From CAYYYA01 sp964487895 (GTDB lineage Bacteria > Patescibacteriota > Patescibacteriia > UBA1558 > 2-01-FULL-52-15), in the NCBI GenBank assembly GCA_964487895.1, contig CAZASM010000003.1, forward strand, positions 1 through 59,320: 59,320 nucleotides of DNA, written 5' to 3'. The position numbers and the translations under genes are program-made. How positions within the stretch are numbered: the first letter of the stretch is position 1; each line of letters opens with the position of its first letter. Below the pieces are notes generated by a model. It saw only the letters and a program-made list of their open reading frames with translations. It made no database searches and had not been told where the DNA came from. Shown piece after piece: positions 23,501-32,143 of the stretch.

Positions 23501-26107
23501 ATGAAGCAAGAATTAGCGAAAGCTTATAACGCGGCAGAGTTTGAAAGTGAAATTTATCAATCTTGGGAAAGCCAAGGGGCTTTCAAACCGGAGAGTCAGC
23601 AGAAGACCTCAGGTATTTTTTCTGTCGTTATGCCACCGCCCAATACTACCGGTATCTTGCATATGGGTCATGCCTCGTCATTGGCTTATGAAGATTTGAT
23701 GGTTCGTTTTGAACGGCTGCGAGGTAAAAAAACTTTGTTTGTCCCTGGTACTGATCATGCTGCTATCGCTACTCAGAATAAAGTTGAGAAAGTAATTGCT
23801 GAAGAGGGCACGACGCGGGAGGAGTTGGGTCGAGAGAAGTTTATTGAAAGAACAAAACAGTTTGTAGTTGAATCACAAGGGACTATCAAGAAACAAATTC
23901 GTGCCATGGGAGCTAGCTGTGATTGGTCACGTGAACGTTACACCTTTGATGAAGTGTCGTCTCGAGTGGTGAATGAAGTTTTCGTCCAGTTGTATAATGA
24001 CGGATTGATTTATCGTGGAGATAGGATTGTTAACTGGTGTCCACGTTGCGCTTCTGCTTTGTCCGATGACGAAGTGAAGTATGTCGAACGAGAGAGTAAG
24101 TTTTATTATTTGCACTATGGCCCAATTATCATCGCCACTGCCCGTCCAGAAACGAAATTCTTGGATAAAGTAATTATTGTGCATCCAGATGATCAACGAT
24201 ATGCACAGTTTGTAGGTAAGGAGTTTGATGTGGAGTGGATCAATGGACCGATCAAAGCTAAAGTTATAGCCGATCCGATCGCTGAGATGGAGACAGGTAG
24301 TGGAGCGATGACTATTACACCAGCTCATAGCTTCGTAGATTTTGATTTAGCGAAAAAGTATAACCTGGAGATCGTTCAAATCATCGGACCTGATGGCAGG
24401 ATGACTGAAGCCGCCGGTGCTTTTAAAGGATTACCAGCCGAAGAAGCTCGTACTAAGGTAATAGAAATCCTGCAACAGAAAAATTTAGTGGACCACATTG
24501 ATGATAAATATAAACACAATTTATCTGTTTGTGAACGTTGCGAGACGCCAATTGAGCCCTTGATTTCTCAGCAGTGGTTTATTGATGTCAACAAGACGAT
24601 ACCAGGGCGTAGCAAAAGTTTGAAACAGTTAGCTAGCGAAGCGGTTCGTGGTGGTGAGATTGAGATTATCCCTGAACGTTTCAATAAAATATATTTTCAT
24701 TGGATGGATAATCTACGCGACTGGTGTATCAGTCGACAGATTTGGTGGGGACATAGGATACCGGTGTGGTACCGAGCTCCGGGGTCCGGATCCCGGGATT
24801 CGGGTTCTGACCCCACTGAAATCTATGTTGGTTTTACTCCACCTGCAGGTGAAGGCTGGAAGCAAGATGATGACACACTGGATACTTGGTTTTCTTCAGC
24901 TTTGTGGACTTTTTCTACTCTTCTAAATAGAGATTCGGCTAAACATAAGGATTTGGCTAATTGGGCTCATAATTCTCCTGATTTGCAATTTCATCCAACC
25001 TCAGTTTTGGAAACCGGTTATGACATTCTCTTTTTCTGGGTCGCGCGGATGATTGTGATGACGGAGTATGTCATGGAAACGAAGCCATTTAATCAAGTTT
25101 ATCTGCATGGTCTAATCCGTGATGAGCACGGTAAGAAAATGTCAAAATCAGCTGGCAACGGTATCGACCCTATTCCGATGATTGAGAAGTTTGGTACTGA
25201 TGCAGTTCGTTTGTCATTAATTATCGGTGCGACACCCGGCAATGATTTGAGTTTATCTGAGACGAAGATTGGTGGCTATCGTAATTTCGTCAATAAACTC
25301 TGGAATATTTCTCGGTTTATTCTAACTAGTGTCGATGAGGTTAAGCTAATCACTGAAGCACCGGAAGGAAAAACAATGGCTGACCGTTGGATCTTGCAGC
25401 GATTACAACAAACAGTGGAAGCGGTAACGATGATGCTGGAGAAGAAACAATTTTCTTTAGCTGCAGAAAATTTATATAGCTTTACTTGGTCTGAGTTAGC
25501 TGATTGGTATCTAGAAATTGCCAAAGTATTGAATCGGACGAATCCGGCAGACAAGAAGAACCGCGATGATTTAATGCTCTATGTTTTACAAACAGTCTTG
25601 AAACTGTGGCATCCGTTTACACCGTTTGTGACGGAAGTTATTTGGAAACAGTTTGAGACAGGTAAATTTTTGATGTTAGATACATGGCCAAAATCCGGGA
25701 TCCGGAACTCGGGATCCGGAACCGATGAGCCTATGGAGCAGCTGCAAGAAATTATTACTTCTTTGCGTAATGCACGTTCTGAGCATAAAATTCAACCAGC
25801 GATTATTACGAATGCTCGATATGTCGGCCAACAGTCAATTGATAGCTGGCGCGATATTATCGAGACCTTAGGAAGAGTTAAATTTGTCGAGTCTTTGGAG
25901 TCGAAGTTGGAACTGAAAGGTACGTGGTTTCGTTTATTAACTGATATTACTGCTCCAGAGCAAGAAGTTAACCATGAAGAGGTCTTAAGATATATCAGGA
26001 CGCTAGAAGAAAAATTAGCTAATAAAGAATTTGTCGAGCGAGCCCCAGCTCAGGTGATAACAGAGACGAAGAAGAAGTTAGCTGAGGCAAAAGCAAAGTT
26101 GGTCTAA
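23501..26107 (+). CDS. valS: Valyl-tRNA synthetase
   Basis: The 868-residue class I synthetase has PPPNTTGILHMGH at 46-57, the editing-domain motif TARPETKFLDKVIIVHPDD, WWGHRIPVWY, KMSKSAGNGIDP near 545, and a C-terminal coiled coil (about 805-868) typical of ValRS. Two in-frame heptanucleotide arrays of CCGGGAT type encode Gly/Ser-rich stretches at residues about 425-437 and 731-741, both between conserved blocks. The enzyme charges tRNA-Val and edits threonine. It is expressed from its own promoter at 23076 behind a roughly 390-base structured leader. Confidence 0.96.
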   Translation: MKQELAKAYNAAEFESEIYQSWESQGAFKPESQQKTSGIFSVVMPPPNTTGILHMGHASSLAYEDLMVRFERLRGKKTLFVPGTDHAAIATQNKVEKVIAEEGTTREELGREKFIERTKQFVVESQGTIKKQIRAMGASCDWSRERYTFDEVSSRVVNEVFVQLYNDGLIYRGDRIVNWCPRCASALSDDEVKYVERESKFYYLHYGPIIIATARPETKFLDKVIIVHPDDQRYAQFVGKEFDVEWINGPIKAKVIADPIAEMETGSGAMTITPAHSFVDFDLAKKYNLEIVQIIGPDGRMTEAAGAFKGLPAEEARTKVIEILQQKNLVDHIDDKYKHNLSVCERCETPIEPLISQQWFIDVNKTIPGRSKSLKQLASEAVRGGEIEIIPERFNKIYFHWMDNLRDWCISRQIWWGHRIPVWYRAPGSGSRDSGSDPTEIYVGFTPPAGEGWKQDDDTLDTWFSSALWTFSTLLNRDSAKHKDLANWAHNSPDLQFHPTSVLETGYDILFFWVARMIVMTEYVMETKPFNQVYLHGLIRDEHGKKMSKSAGNGIDPIPMIEKFGTDAVRLSLIIGATPGNDLSLSETKIGGYRNFVNKLWNISRFILTSVDEVKLITEAPEGKTMADRWILQRLQQTVEAVTMMLEKKQFSLAAENLYSFTWSELADWYLEIAKVLNRTNPADKKNRDDLMLYVLQTVLKLWHPFTPFVTEVIWKQFETGKFLMLDTWPKSGIRNSGSGTDEPMEQLQEIITSLRNARSEHKIQPAIITNARYVGQQSIDSWRDIIETLGRVKFVESLESKLELKGTWFRLLTDITAPEQEVNHEEVLRYIRTLEEKLANKEFVERAPAQVITETKKKLAEAKAKLV

Positions 26108-26114
26108 CTAATAC

Positions 26115-26143
26115 TTGACGAAAAAGCTGAATCATACTATGGT
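26115..26143 (+). promoter_or_regulatory. Promoter of the 26.2 kb cassette
   Basis: TTGACG (26115-26120), a 17-base spacer and TATGGT (26138-26143). Confidence 0.65.
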
Positions 26144-26221
26144 AGAGGCTCAGTTTTTTCGTTCATTTTGTTTGTCACGAGGCGGCAGACCTCACAACCA
26201 TCATAACAAGGAGCGTGGAGC

Positions 26222-26476
26222 ATGGGACTTACTGTTTTTCAGGCGCATCAGGTCCATGGTGGCGCTGTGATCGAGACCACCAAACCGTTGCGTCGCGCCA
26301 AGAGAATCTTGGTGCCCAAGGGTACACAAGGGGTCGTGCAGGGAGTTGTTTATCTTCCCAAGAGAGATACGGTCAGGTTCTCGGTGAAGTGGCAGGTCCA
26401 CGGGGAAGAAATCACTCTACCAATCATGGCCCGGCACGCTAACCTCATCGAAGGAGGAGACGACGCGTGCGACTGA
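26222..26476 (+). CDS. Small basic beta-rich protein of unknown function
   Basis: From ATG 26222 (AAGGAG nine bases upstream) the frame gives 84 residues. The composition is basic and rich in Val and Gly, with alternating beta-type segments (ILVPKGTQGVVQGVVYLP, then VRFSVKWQV). This suggests a small barrel, perhaps KOW- or SH3-like, but no family is recognised. Promoter, strong ribosome-binding site and GC-rich codons match the other cassette-like genes. Its stop overlaps the next start. Confidence 0.7.
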   Translation: MGLTVFQAHQVHGGAVIETTKPLRRAKRILVPKGTQGVVQGVVYLPKRDTVRFSVKWQVHGEEITLPIMARHANLIEGGDDACD

Positions 26477-26679
26477 CCTGGCCGCAGAGGATTTTTCTCC
26501 TCATCATGGGAGGTCTGCTGACGTGGGCAGCGCTCATTCCGCAGCCACAGAGGTTAGTCGGTTGGGCAGCAGTCAATCAATCAGCTCATACCTTGGTGGA
26601 TCCGACATTTGCTCTCTTGGTCCTATTGGCAGGATTGTTTCTGCCGAGTAAAAAAAGCCACACACTCTGGGGGGAGTAG
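26467..26679 (+). CDS. Small two-span membrane protein
   Basis: The 70-residue frame starts with GTG at 26467, preceded by AAGGAGGAG. Two hydrophobic segments (about 8-26 and 46-62) flank a short polar loop, and the tail is basic (KKSHTLWGE). It overlaps the upstream gene by 10 bases, so translation is coupled and the two proteins may act together. No family is recognised. Confidence 0.65.
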   Translation: MRLTWPQRIFLLIMGGLLTWAALIPQPQRLVGWAAVNQSAHTLVDPTFALLVLLAGLFLPSKKSHTLWGE

Positions 26680-26689
26680 GTAGGCTCGT

Positions 26690-26938
26690 TCAGTGATCGG
26701 TTTCTTGTCTTACAAGCGTGACGGTCTGATCCATCTTGTCTTCCACTCTCTGCCTGGTGCTGACTGGAGCACTGACTGGCTTGGTCAGTATCAGTTTGAT
26801 CAAGCTATCCTCTATGGCTTCGTCGAGTTCTTCCATCCAGAAGATGAAGCTACGATCGCTGACTGTTCTAATCTTGGTCAGACTAGTGATCAGATTGAAC
26901 GGTTGCGTCTGTTGAAGCGCTGTGACTATCGTCTCCAT
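26690..26938 (-). CDS. Uncertain antisense ORF opposite 26693
   Basis: The 82-residue frame (METIVTALQQTQP, with EELDEAIEDSLIKLIL) has strongly coding-like first positions: purine-rich and few T. It lacks a visible ribosome-binding site, and its 3' end abuts the plus-strand gene without a terminator. It is listed as the alternative to the plus-strand frame. Confidence 0.35.
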   Translation of the reverse strand: METIVTALQQTQPFNLITSLTKIRTVSDRSFIFWMEELDEAIEDSLIKLILTKPVSAPVSTRQRVEDKMDQTVTLVRQETDH

Positions 26939-27007
26939 CTGACGGCGGCATTAGTGCTACAGTCTAGGCGACGCATGTCAGTAAAAAACAAAACCCCGGG
27001 TCCTTAG
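26693..27007 (+). CDS. Uncertain third cassette ORF (plus strand)
   Basis: A GTG-initiated frame of 104 residues (MIGFLSYKRDGLIHLV) begins 13 bases after the previous stop and ends within the terminator at 26985, which would make a three-gene operon. Against it, the ribosome-binding site is poor and T is common in first codon positions. The opposite strand carries an 82-codon frame in codon register (26690-26938) with better first-position purine bias. Only one is likely real. Confidence 0.4.
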   Translation: MIGFLSYKRDGLIHLVFHSLPGADWSTDWLGQYQFDQAILYGFVEFFHPEDEATIADCSNLGQTSDQIERLRLLKRCDYRLHLTAALVLQSRRRMSVKNKTPGP

Positions 27008-27026
27008 GGACTCGGGGTGTTTTAAT
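26985..27026. terminator. Bidirectional terminator
   Basis: The stem ACCCCG.GTCC/GGGAC.CGGGGT sits between AAAAAACAAA and TGTTTTAA. It ends both the cassette operon and the PilB-like gene. Confidence 0.85.
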
Positions 27027-27035
27027 ACATCAAAT

Positions 27036-28796
27036 TTATTCTGTCTTTTTCAAAACCTCTTCTATCGATGTAGTGCCTTCGAGTGCTTTTAGAATACCAT
27101 CCTGAATCATAGTGATCATACCTGACTTGATAGCGATATCTTCTAAATCGTATTCGGAGACATTGCCTGAGAGAATTAATTTTTCTACCGCTGCGCTCAT
27201 AGTTAGTAGTTCAAATAAACCGACGCGCCCTTTATACCCTAGGCTATTACACTGTTCGCAACCCACAGGACCATAAAATTTCAAATTATCCAGACTGGCA
27301 GGTTTATATCCTGACTCAGCAGTAATTTTATTTAGTTCGTTGAGAATCAGTGTCATGGTAGTATTATCCAGTTCAATAATTTTTTTACAGCTCTGACACA
27401 AACGACGTACAAGCCGTTGTGCTTCGATAGCGTTGATAGCAGGAGCGAGTAAGAACGGTTTGACTCCCATCGCTAGTAGACGTGGTACGGCTCCAGCGGC
27501 GCTATTAGTATGCATAGTAGAAAGCATCAGATGACCAGTCAGGGCAGCATTGATGGCGACATCCGCTGTTTCGAGATCGCGAATTTCTCCGACCATGATG
27601 ATATCTGGGTCTTGGCGCAAGACAGAGCGTAAACCGTCAGAAAAAGAATAATTACTACTAGTGTCGATCTGACTTTGGTTAATTCCTGGAATTTTGTACT
27701 CTACAGGATCTTCCAGAGTAATAATCTTTTTTTCACTATTATTGATCAAGTTGAGAACTGTGTAGAGAGTCGTGGTTTTACCCGAGCCAGTAGGACCGGT
27801 ACAGATGACCATGCCGTTGGGCTTTTTTATTTGAACCATTAGCTCAGTATATGCTTTTCCTCTGAGGCCGAGCTTAGTGAAATCAAAAATATTAACTCCC
27901 GATTTCAGGATTCTCATGACCACTGATTCACCGTAGGTAGTTGGTACTGTGGAGACACGAACTTCTATTTTTTGTCCGTCAGCATAGATCGTGAAACGTC
28001 CATCTTGGGGATTTTGTGAGACGTTGATTTTTAGTTTCGCTATCAATTTGAGACGAGAAATAATCTTAGGCCAGGTTGTAATGGGTAGATTAGCTGCTTC
28101 ATGGAGAGCACCATCAATTCGGAAGCGAATCTTCACTCCTTGCTCCTCAGCTTCGATATGAACATCTGAGGCGTCAGATTTCAGAGCTCCAGCTATGACG
28201 ATAGTTAGGACGTCTGAGAGAACAGCTTTTTGTACTGATTTATTTAGCTCAGCGAAGGAAGTAAAGGATTGTTGGAATTTTTTTATATCATCTTCGCTAA
28301 TTTCGATACCGCCAATGATACTTTCTGATATTTTTGGCAGACGTGAGTATTTTTCTAACGCCGAATCCAAACTTTGTTGTGAGACAAAGTACAGACGAAC
28401 ATCAGCTGAACGTTGATCCTGAAGCTCTTTCACCTTTGCTTGTAGTTGAGGATTTCCTGGATTCACTGTGGCGATCCGAATAGCATTGTCTAAGATAAAA
28501 AAACTTACTGCCTGGAGCGCAATGGATTGTTCTTCGGTTAGCACGATGAGAGCTTCTTGGGTAATCGCTATTTTACGTAGATCTATATAAGGTAAGTTAA
28601 AAGTAGCAGCTTTAACTTCTGCTTCCTTCTCGAGATTCTCAGTATCTATCTCGGTAATTTTTTTTGCTAAACGCGACTCAACCTCGTCGGTAGCTAATTC
28701 TATATGATCACTGGCTACATGAGTTGTCTGTGCTCTTGGTGTCGGTGTGATTGGTGTCGGCTGAGCAGTTGTATCATGATGTTTGAATAGGGACAT
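27036..28796 (-). CDS. pilB: Type IV pilus/type II secretion assembly ATPase (PilB/GspE)
   Basis: The 586-residue protein has an N-terminal MshEN-like region (about 60-150) and a C-terminal secretion ATPase domain. Walker A is GPTGSGKTTTLYTVL near 335, the Asp box and Walker B are IIMVGEIRD, and the His box is GHLMLSTMHTNSA. The zinc-binding tetracysteine is CQSCKK and CEQCNSLG. It powers pilin polymerisation at the membrane. In CPR bacteria such pili are linked to host attachment and DNA uptake. No other pilus gene adjoins it. The adjoining spacer (28800-28985) holds heptanucleotide arrays only. Confidence 0.93.
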   Translation of the reverse strand: MSLFKHHDTTAQPTPITPTPRAQTTHVASDHIELATDEVESRLAKKITEIDTENLEKEAEVKAATFNLPYIDLRKIAITQEALIVLTEEQSIALQAVSFFILDNAIRIATVNPGNPQLQAKVKELQDQRSADVRLYFVSQQSLDSALEKYSRLPKISESIIGGIEISEDDIKKFQQSFTSFAELNKSVQKAVLSDVLTIVIAGALKSDASDVHIEAEEQGVKIRFRIDGALHEAANLPITTWPKIISRLKLIAKLKINVSQNPQDGRFTIYADGQKIEVRVSTVPTTYGESVVMRILKSGVNIFDFTKLGLRGKAYTELMVQIKKPNGMVICTGPTGSGKTTTLYTVLNLINNSEKKIITLEDPVEYKIPGINQSQIDTSSNYSFSDGLRSVLRQDPDIIMVGEIRDLETADVAINAALTGHLMLSTMHTNSAAGAVPRLLAMGVKPFLLAPAINAIEAQRLVRRLCQSCKKIIELDNTTMTLILNELNKITAESGYKPASLDNLKFYGPVGCEQCNSLGYKGRVGLFELLTMSAAVEKLILSGNVSEYDLEDIAIKSGMITMIQDGILKALEGTTSIEEVLKKTE

Positions 28797-28834
28797 AGAG
28801 ATATTATAGCTGGTTGGAGGTGGGATATCAACTG

Positions 28835-28982
28835 GAAACCCGAAACCCGAAATTCGAAATTCTAAGGAAACCTAAAATTACAAACTTTAAACTCAAAACT
28901 TCGAGCGTTCGTCTGAGGTTTAATGTTTAGGGTTTAACGTTTGAGATTTGTTTCGAGTTTAGGATTTAGGATTTCGAGTTTA
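28835..28982. repeat. Inverted heptanucleotide arrays upstream of pilB
   Basis: Units such as CCCGAAA/CCCGAAA/TTCGAAA and CTCAAAA on the left are mirrored as TTTAGGG/TTTGAGA/TTTCGAG units on the right around a GAGCGTTCGTCT centre. Confidence 0.6.
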
Positions 28983-28984
28983 TT

Positions 28985-29022
28985 TAAAAAAGCCCCGTAT
29001 CTTGGTCAATACAGGGCTTTCG
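28985..29022 (-). terminator. Terminator of the 29041 gene
   Basis: The stem AAAGCCC.GTAT/ATAC.GGGCTTT, followed on the minus strand by TTTTTTAAA. Confidence 0.8.
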
Positions 29023-29040
29023 AAAAAGTAACTTTGATAG

Positions 29041-30051
29041 CTAGCTAATCTTCTTATGTAACCAAGGAGCGAAACGAACAGCTCGATGAATCTTACTATA
29101 GTGTACTTCTCGATCTAAACGCTCGAAGATGTCAGTCCACATTGCTAAATAGAAAGTAGTGAATATAAGATAAGATAGGAAAACAAAGACGGCGATTATC
29201 AGGATGCCGATAAGCTGTGTGGCTGTCGATGGTAAGGTGTTAGTCGTCATTAAACTAGTGAAGAATATAAAGAGGAAAGAGACGAGCTCTAGGATTAGAT
29301 TGAGAATGAAAGCTAAAATAGCCAAAAGAGCCATAATCATCGCAGCAGTTTCTAAACTTACGAGCCAGTTAGCTTTGAATAGATCATAAGCTTGCTTGAA
29401 GGCGTCCTGTAGATTTGCCCCGCGCAAGGTCAGATACATCACAGTGTAGCGGACCAAAATGTCTAACACTATCAGAGTAGGAATGATGACAAAGAAGACT
29501 ATAATAGACATAATCACTTGTAATGTCAGAGACATTTGAGGGAAAAATACTAGCACAGGAGCGATAATAATTCCCAAGAAGATGATGTAGATTAAGCTGT
29601 AGAAGAAGTGAACCATGAATAACTGCCAAAATTTATTCAAACCTGTTTGCAGACAATTCAGGGCTGATATCTTTTTATTGTTTTGTATACTGGAGATACC
29701 AGCGATGAGACCAGCTTCAGAACTAATAACCAAAATAATTAGAGCGATTATCAGCAATAATAGTAAGAAGATGAGAGCTAGTGCTGGGGCATTATTGATG
29801 TTTAGTGATGACCATGGAATAGTGTAGAAGCTGTTGGCCCAGCCCATGAAATTACTAGTGAGGATATTTGAGGAAATAACATCTTTGACTGTTAAATCTA
29901 AACTTTGATCTTTAGGCGCCAAATCAAAGAGTATTTTGAAAGTTGTAGCGATGCCTAAAAAGGAGGCAAAGAAGGCTAGCGGCCAGAGCCAGCGTTGTGT
30001 CCAAGCTAATTTCCAACCTTTAGTCGCCGTATCACGATAAAATGATTTCAT
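29041..30051 (-). CDS. Polytopic membrane protein of unknown function
   Basis: The 336-residue protein has about six hydrophobic spans and a short soluble C-terminus (EVHYSKIHRAVRFAP). The region near 200-230 (VRYTVMYLTLRGANLQDAFKQAYDLFKANW) resembles the cytoplasmic amphipathic helix found in DUF4013-like or glycerophosphodiester-phosphodiesterase membrane domains common in CPR. It has no catalytic motif. It has its own terminator and lies between the pilus ATPase and ftsH. A direct role in membrane organisation is only a guess. Confidence 0.75.
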   Translation of the reverse strand: MKSFYRDTATKGWKLAWTQRWLWPLAFFASFLGIATTFKILFDLAPKDQSLDLTVKDVISSNILTSNFMGWANSFYTIPWSSLNINNAPALALIFLLLLLIIALIILVISSEAGLIAGISSIQNNKKISALNCLQTGLNKFWQLFMVHFFYSLIYIIFLGIIIAPVLVFFPQMSLTLQVIMSIIVFFVIIPTLIVLDILVRYTVMYLTLRGANLQDAFKQAYDLFKANWLVSLETAAMIMALLAILAFILNLILELVSFLFIFFTSLMTTNTLPSTATQLIGILIIAVFVFLSYLIFTTFYLAMWTDIFERLDREVHYSKIHRAVRFAPWLHKKIS

Positions 30052-30118
30052 GTTTGTTTGAATTTAATAGTTCACTTAGCATTATTATACAATAAAAAGT
30101 ATAAAGGTGTCTATCACA

Positions 30119-30226
30119 GTCTGTCATTGCGAGCACGGCATCAAGCGGGCGAAGCAATCCGTCAATAAACCACAGGACATAATGACAGATTGCTTCGCTC
30201 TGAGTACAGAGCTCGCAATGACAGTG
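30119..30226. repeat. TCATTGCGAG inverted element
   Basis: The ends are TCATTGCGAG and CTCGCAATGA, with inner arms GAAGCAATC and GATTGCTTC. The layout matches copies at 38501 and 6929. Confidence 0.75.
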
Positions 30227-30230
30227 AAAC

Positions 30231-30265
30231 AAAAAACTACTCTCGTTGGTTGAGAGTAGTTTTTA
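30231..30265 (-). terminator. ftsH terminator
   Basis: The 11-bp stem AAACTACTCTC/GAGAGTAGTTT with a 7-base loop, flanked by A and T tracts. Confidence 0.85.
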
Positions 30266-30275
30266 CATAATGATG

Positions 30276-32087
30276 TTAGGCCAATAAGGCTTCAAACTCA
30301 GCGCGCTCTAGTGTTTCCTTCTCAAACAGAGCAACAACAATCTTATCGAGTTTATCTTTGTGCTCTTTGACAGTTTTTTCGGCTGTTTTATAAGCTACAT
30401 CAATAAACTTAGAAACCTCACTGTCAATTTGTTGGGCTACATGTTCGCTATAGTCACGGCGCTCATGAATCTCACGACCAAGGAAAACCATTTCTTCTTT
30501 CTGACCATAGGTGCGAGGTCCGAGGACGTCGCTCATACCATAGCGGGTAATCAACTCACGTGCCAGAGAGGTAGCGCGTTGCAGATCGCTCGAAGCTCCG
30601 GTGGTGATATCACCGAAAGTTGCTTTCTCAGCGGCATAGCCTCCTAGCATGACAGCTAGATCATCGATGAATTCTGCTCGGCTGTGCAGACTACGGTCTT
30701 CAGTCGGAAGTTTAATAGTATAGCCTCCTGCTCGTCCACGACTAATAATAGAGATCTTATGAACCGGATCAGCGTTTGGCAATTGATGGGCGACAAGAGC
30801 GTGTCCGGCCTCGTGATAGGCAACAATTTTCTTTTCTTTCTCTGTAATGATCTTACTTTTGCGCTCAGGTCCGAGCATGACCTTCTCGATAGAGCTCAGG
30901 ATAGTAAGTTGGTCAATAATTTTCTTGTCCTGACGCGCAGTTGAGATAGCCGCTTCGTTCAAGACATTGGCTAGATCAGCACCAGAGAAACCAGGGGTAC
31001 GTTGAGCGACAACTTCTAATTTAACATCAGGGTCGAGTGGTTTATTCGCTGCGTGAATTTTCAAGATCGCTTCACGGTCTTTGATATCAGGCATATCAAT
31101 GATGACTTGACGGTCGAAACGTCCTGGACGGAGTAGGGCAGGATCGAGGACGTCTGGACGATTGGTAGCGGCCATGACTATGACGTTGGTTTGATTATCA
31201 AAGCCATCCATCTCGACTAAGATTTGATTCAAAGTCTGTTCACGTTCATCATGAGAGCCGCCCAAACCAGCGCCACGTTGTCTACCGACAGCATCAATTT
31301 CGTCGATGAAGATAATACAAGGAGCGTCTTTGCGCGCTTTCTTAAATAAGTCGCGCACGCGAGAAGCACCGACACCAACGAACATCTCCACGAATTCTGA
31401 ACCAGAGATATGGAAGAATGGTACGTTAGCCTCACCAGCGACGGCACGAGCTAGGAGGGTCTTACCTGTTCCAGGAGAACCTAGTAGTAGGACACCTTTA
31501 GGAATCTTAGCTCCGACGTTGATAAACTTTTGGGGATGACGTAAAAAGTCGACAACTTCAACTAATTCTTCTTTGGCTTCAATAGCGCCGGCAATATCTT
31601 TGAAGGTCACTTTCGTTTTGTCATTTGGGACGTTCTGTTTAGCACCACTTTGGCCAAACATCATGGCACGATTATTGGCACCTTGGACTTGGCGCATCAT
31701 AAACCAGATGAGAGCGCCGACAATCAGTAATGGCAAGATGAAAGGTAAGATATTCATCAACCAGAAATTGACGCCACTTTCTTCTTTGACTTCGATATTG
31801 AGTGCCGCTAGTTTGTCAGGGGCAATACCAAGATTATTTAGTAGAGTACTGAGAGATTCTGTCGCTTCTTTCTGCGTTTCTTCTTTTTTACCATCCTTCA
31901 GCTCAATCTTGATAGTGTTGCCTTGAACTATTAGTTGCTTGACTTCACCAGTGTTGATCTTTTGCGCTAAAGTGCCAATATCGGTTTTGACCGGAGTATT
32001 TTGGGTAGCTTGCCAGCCAGCCAAAATAACGGCCATGATGATGAAGATGCCGAGATAGAGGGCAATGTTTTTGATAATTTTTTTCAT
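30276..32087 (-). CDS. ftsH: ATP-dependent zinc metalloprotease FtsH
   Basis: The 603-residue protein has two transmembrane helices (about 5-24 and 110-130) around a small outer domain. The AAA module has Walker A GSPGTGKT at 203-210, Walker B IIFIDEID, and the second region of homology ATNRPDVLDPALLRPGRFDRQ. The M41 protease has HEAGH near 427-431 and a later Asp ligand in the DLQRAT region. It degrades misassembled membrane proteins. It lies 56 bp after the S1 gene in the same direction. Confidence 0.96.
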   Translation of the reverse strand: MKKIIKNIALYLGIFIIMAVILAGWQATQNTPVKTDIGTLAQKINTGEVKQLIVQGNTIKIELKDGKKEETQKEATESLSTLLNNLGIAPDKLAALNIEVKEESGVNFWLMNILPFILPLLIVGALIWFMMRQVQGANNRAMMFGQSGAKQNVPNDKTKVTFKDIAGAIEAKEELVEVVDFLRHPQKFINVGAKIPKGVLLLGSPGTGKTLLARAVAGEANVPFFHISGSEFVEMFVGVGASRVRDLFKKARKDAPCIIFIDEIDAVGRQRGAGLGGSHDEREQTLNQILVEMDGFDNQTNVIVMAATNRPDVLDPALLRPGRFDRQVIIDMPDIKDREAILKIHAANKPLDPDVKLEVVAQRTPGFSGADLANVLNEAAISTARQDKKIIDQLTILSSIEKVMLGPERKSKIITEKEKKIVAYHEAGHALVAHQLPNADPVHKISIISRGRAGGYTIKLPTEDRSLHSRAEFIDDLAVMLGGYAAEKATFGDITTGASSDLQRATSLARELITRYGMSDVLGPRTYGQKEEMVFLGREIHERRDYSEHVAQQIDSEVSKFIDVAYKTAEKTVKEHKDKLDKIVVALFEKETLERAEFEALLA

Positions 32088-32143
32088 GTTTGATAGTTAC
32101 TCAGGTTATTATAACCGGAGTGAGCTAAATAAGTCTACCAGCG

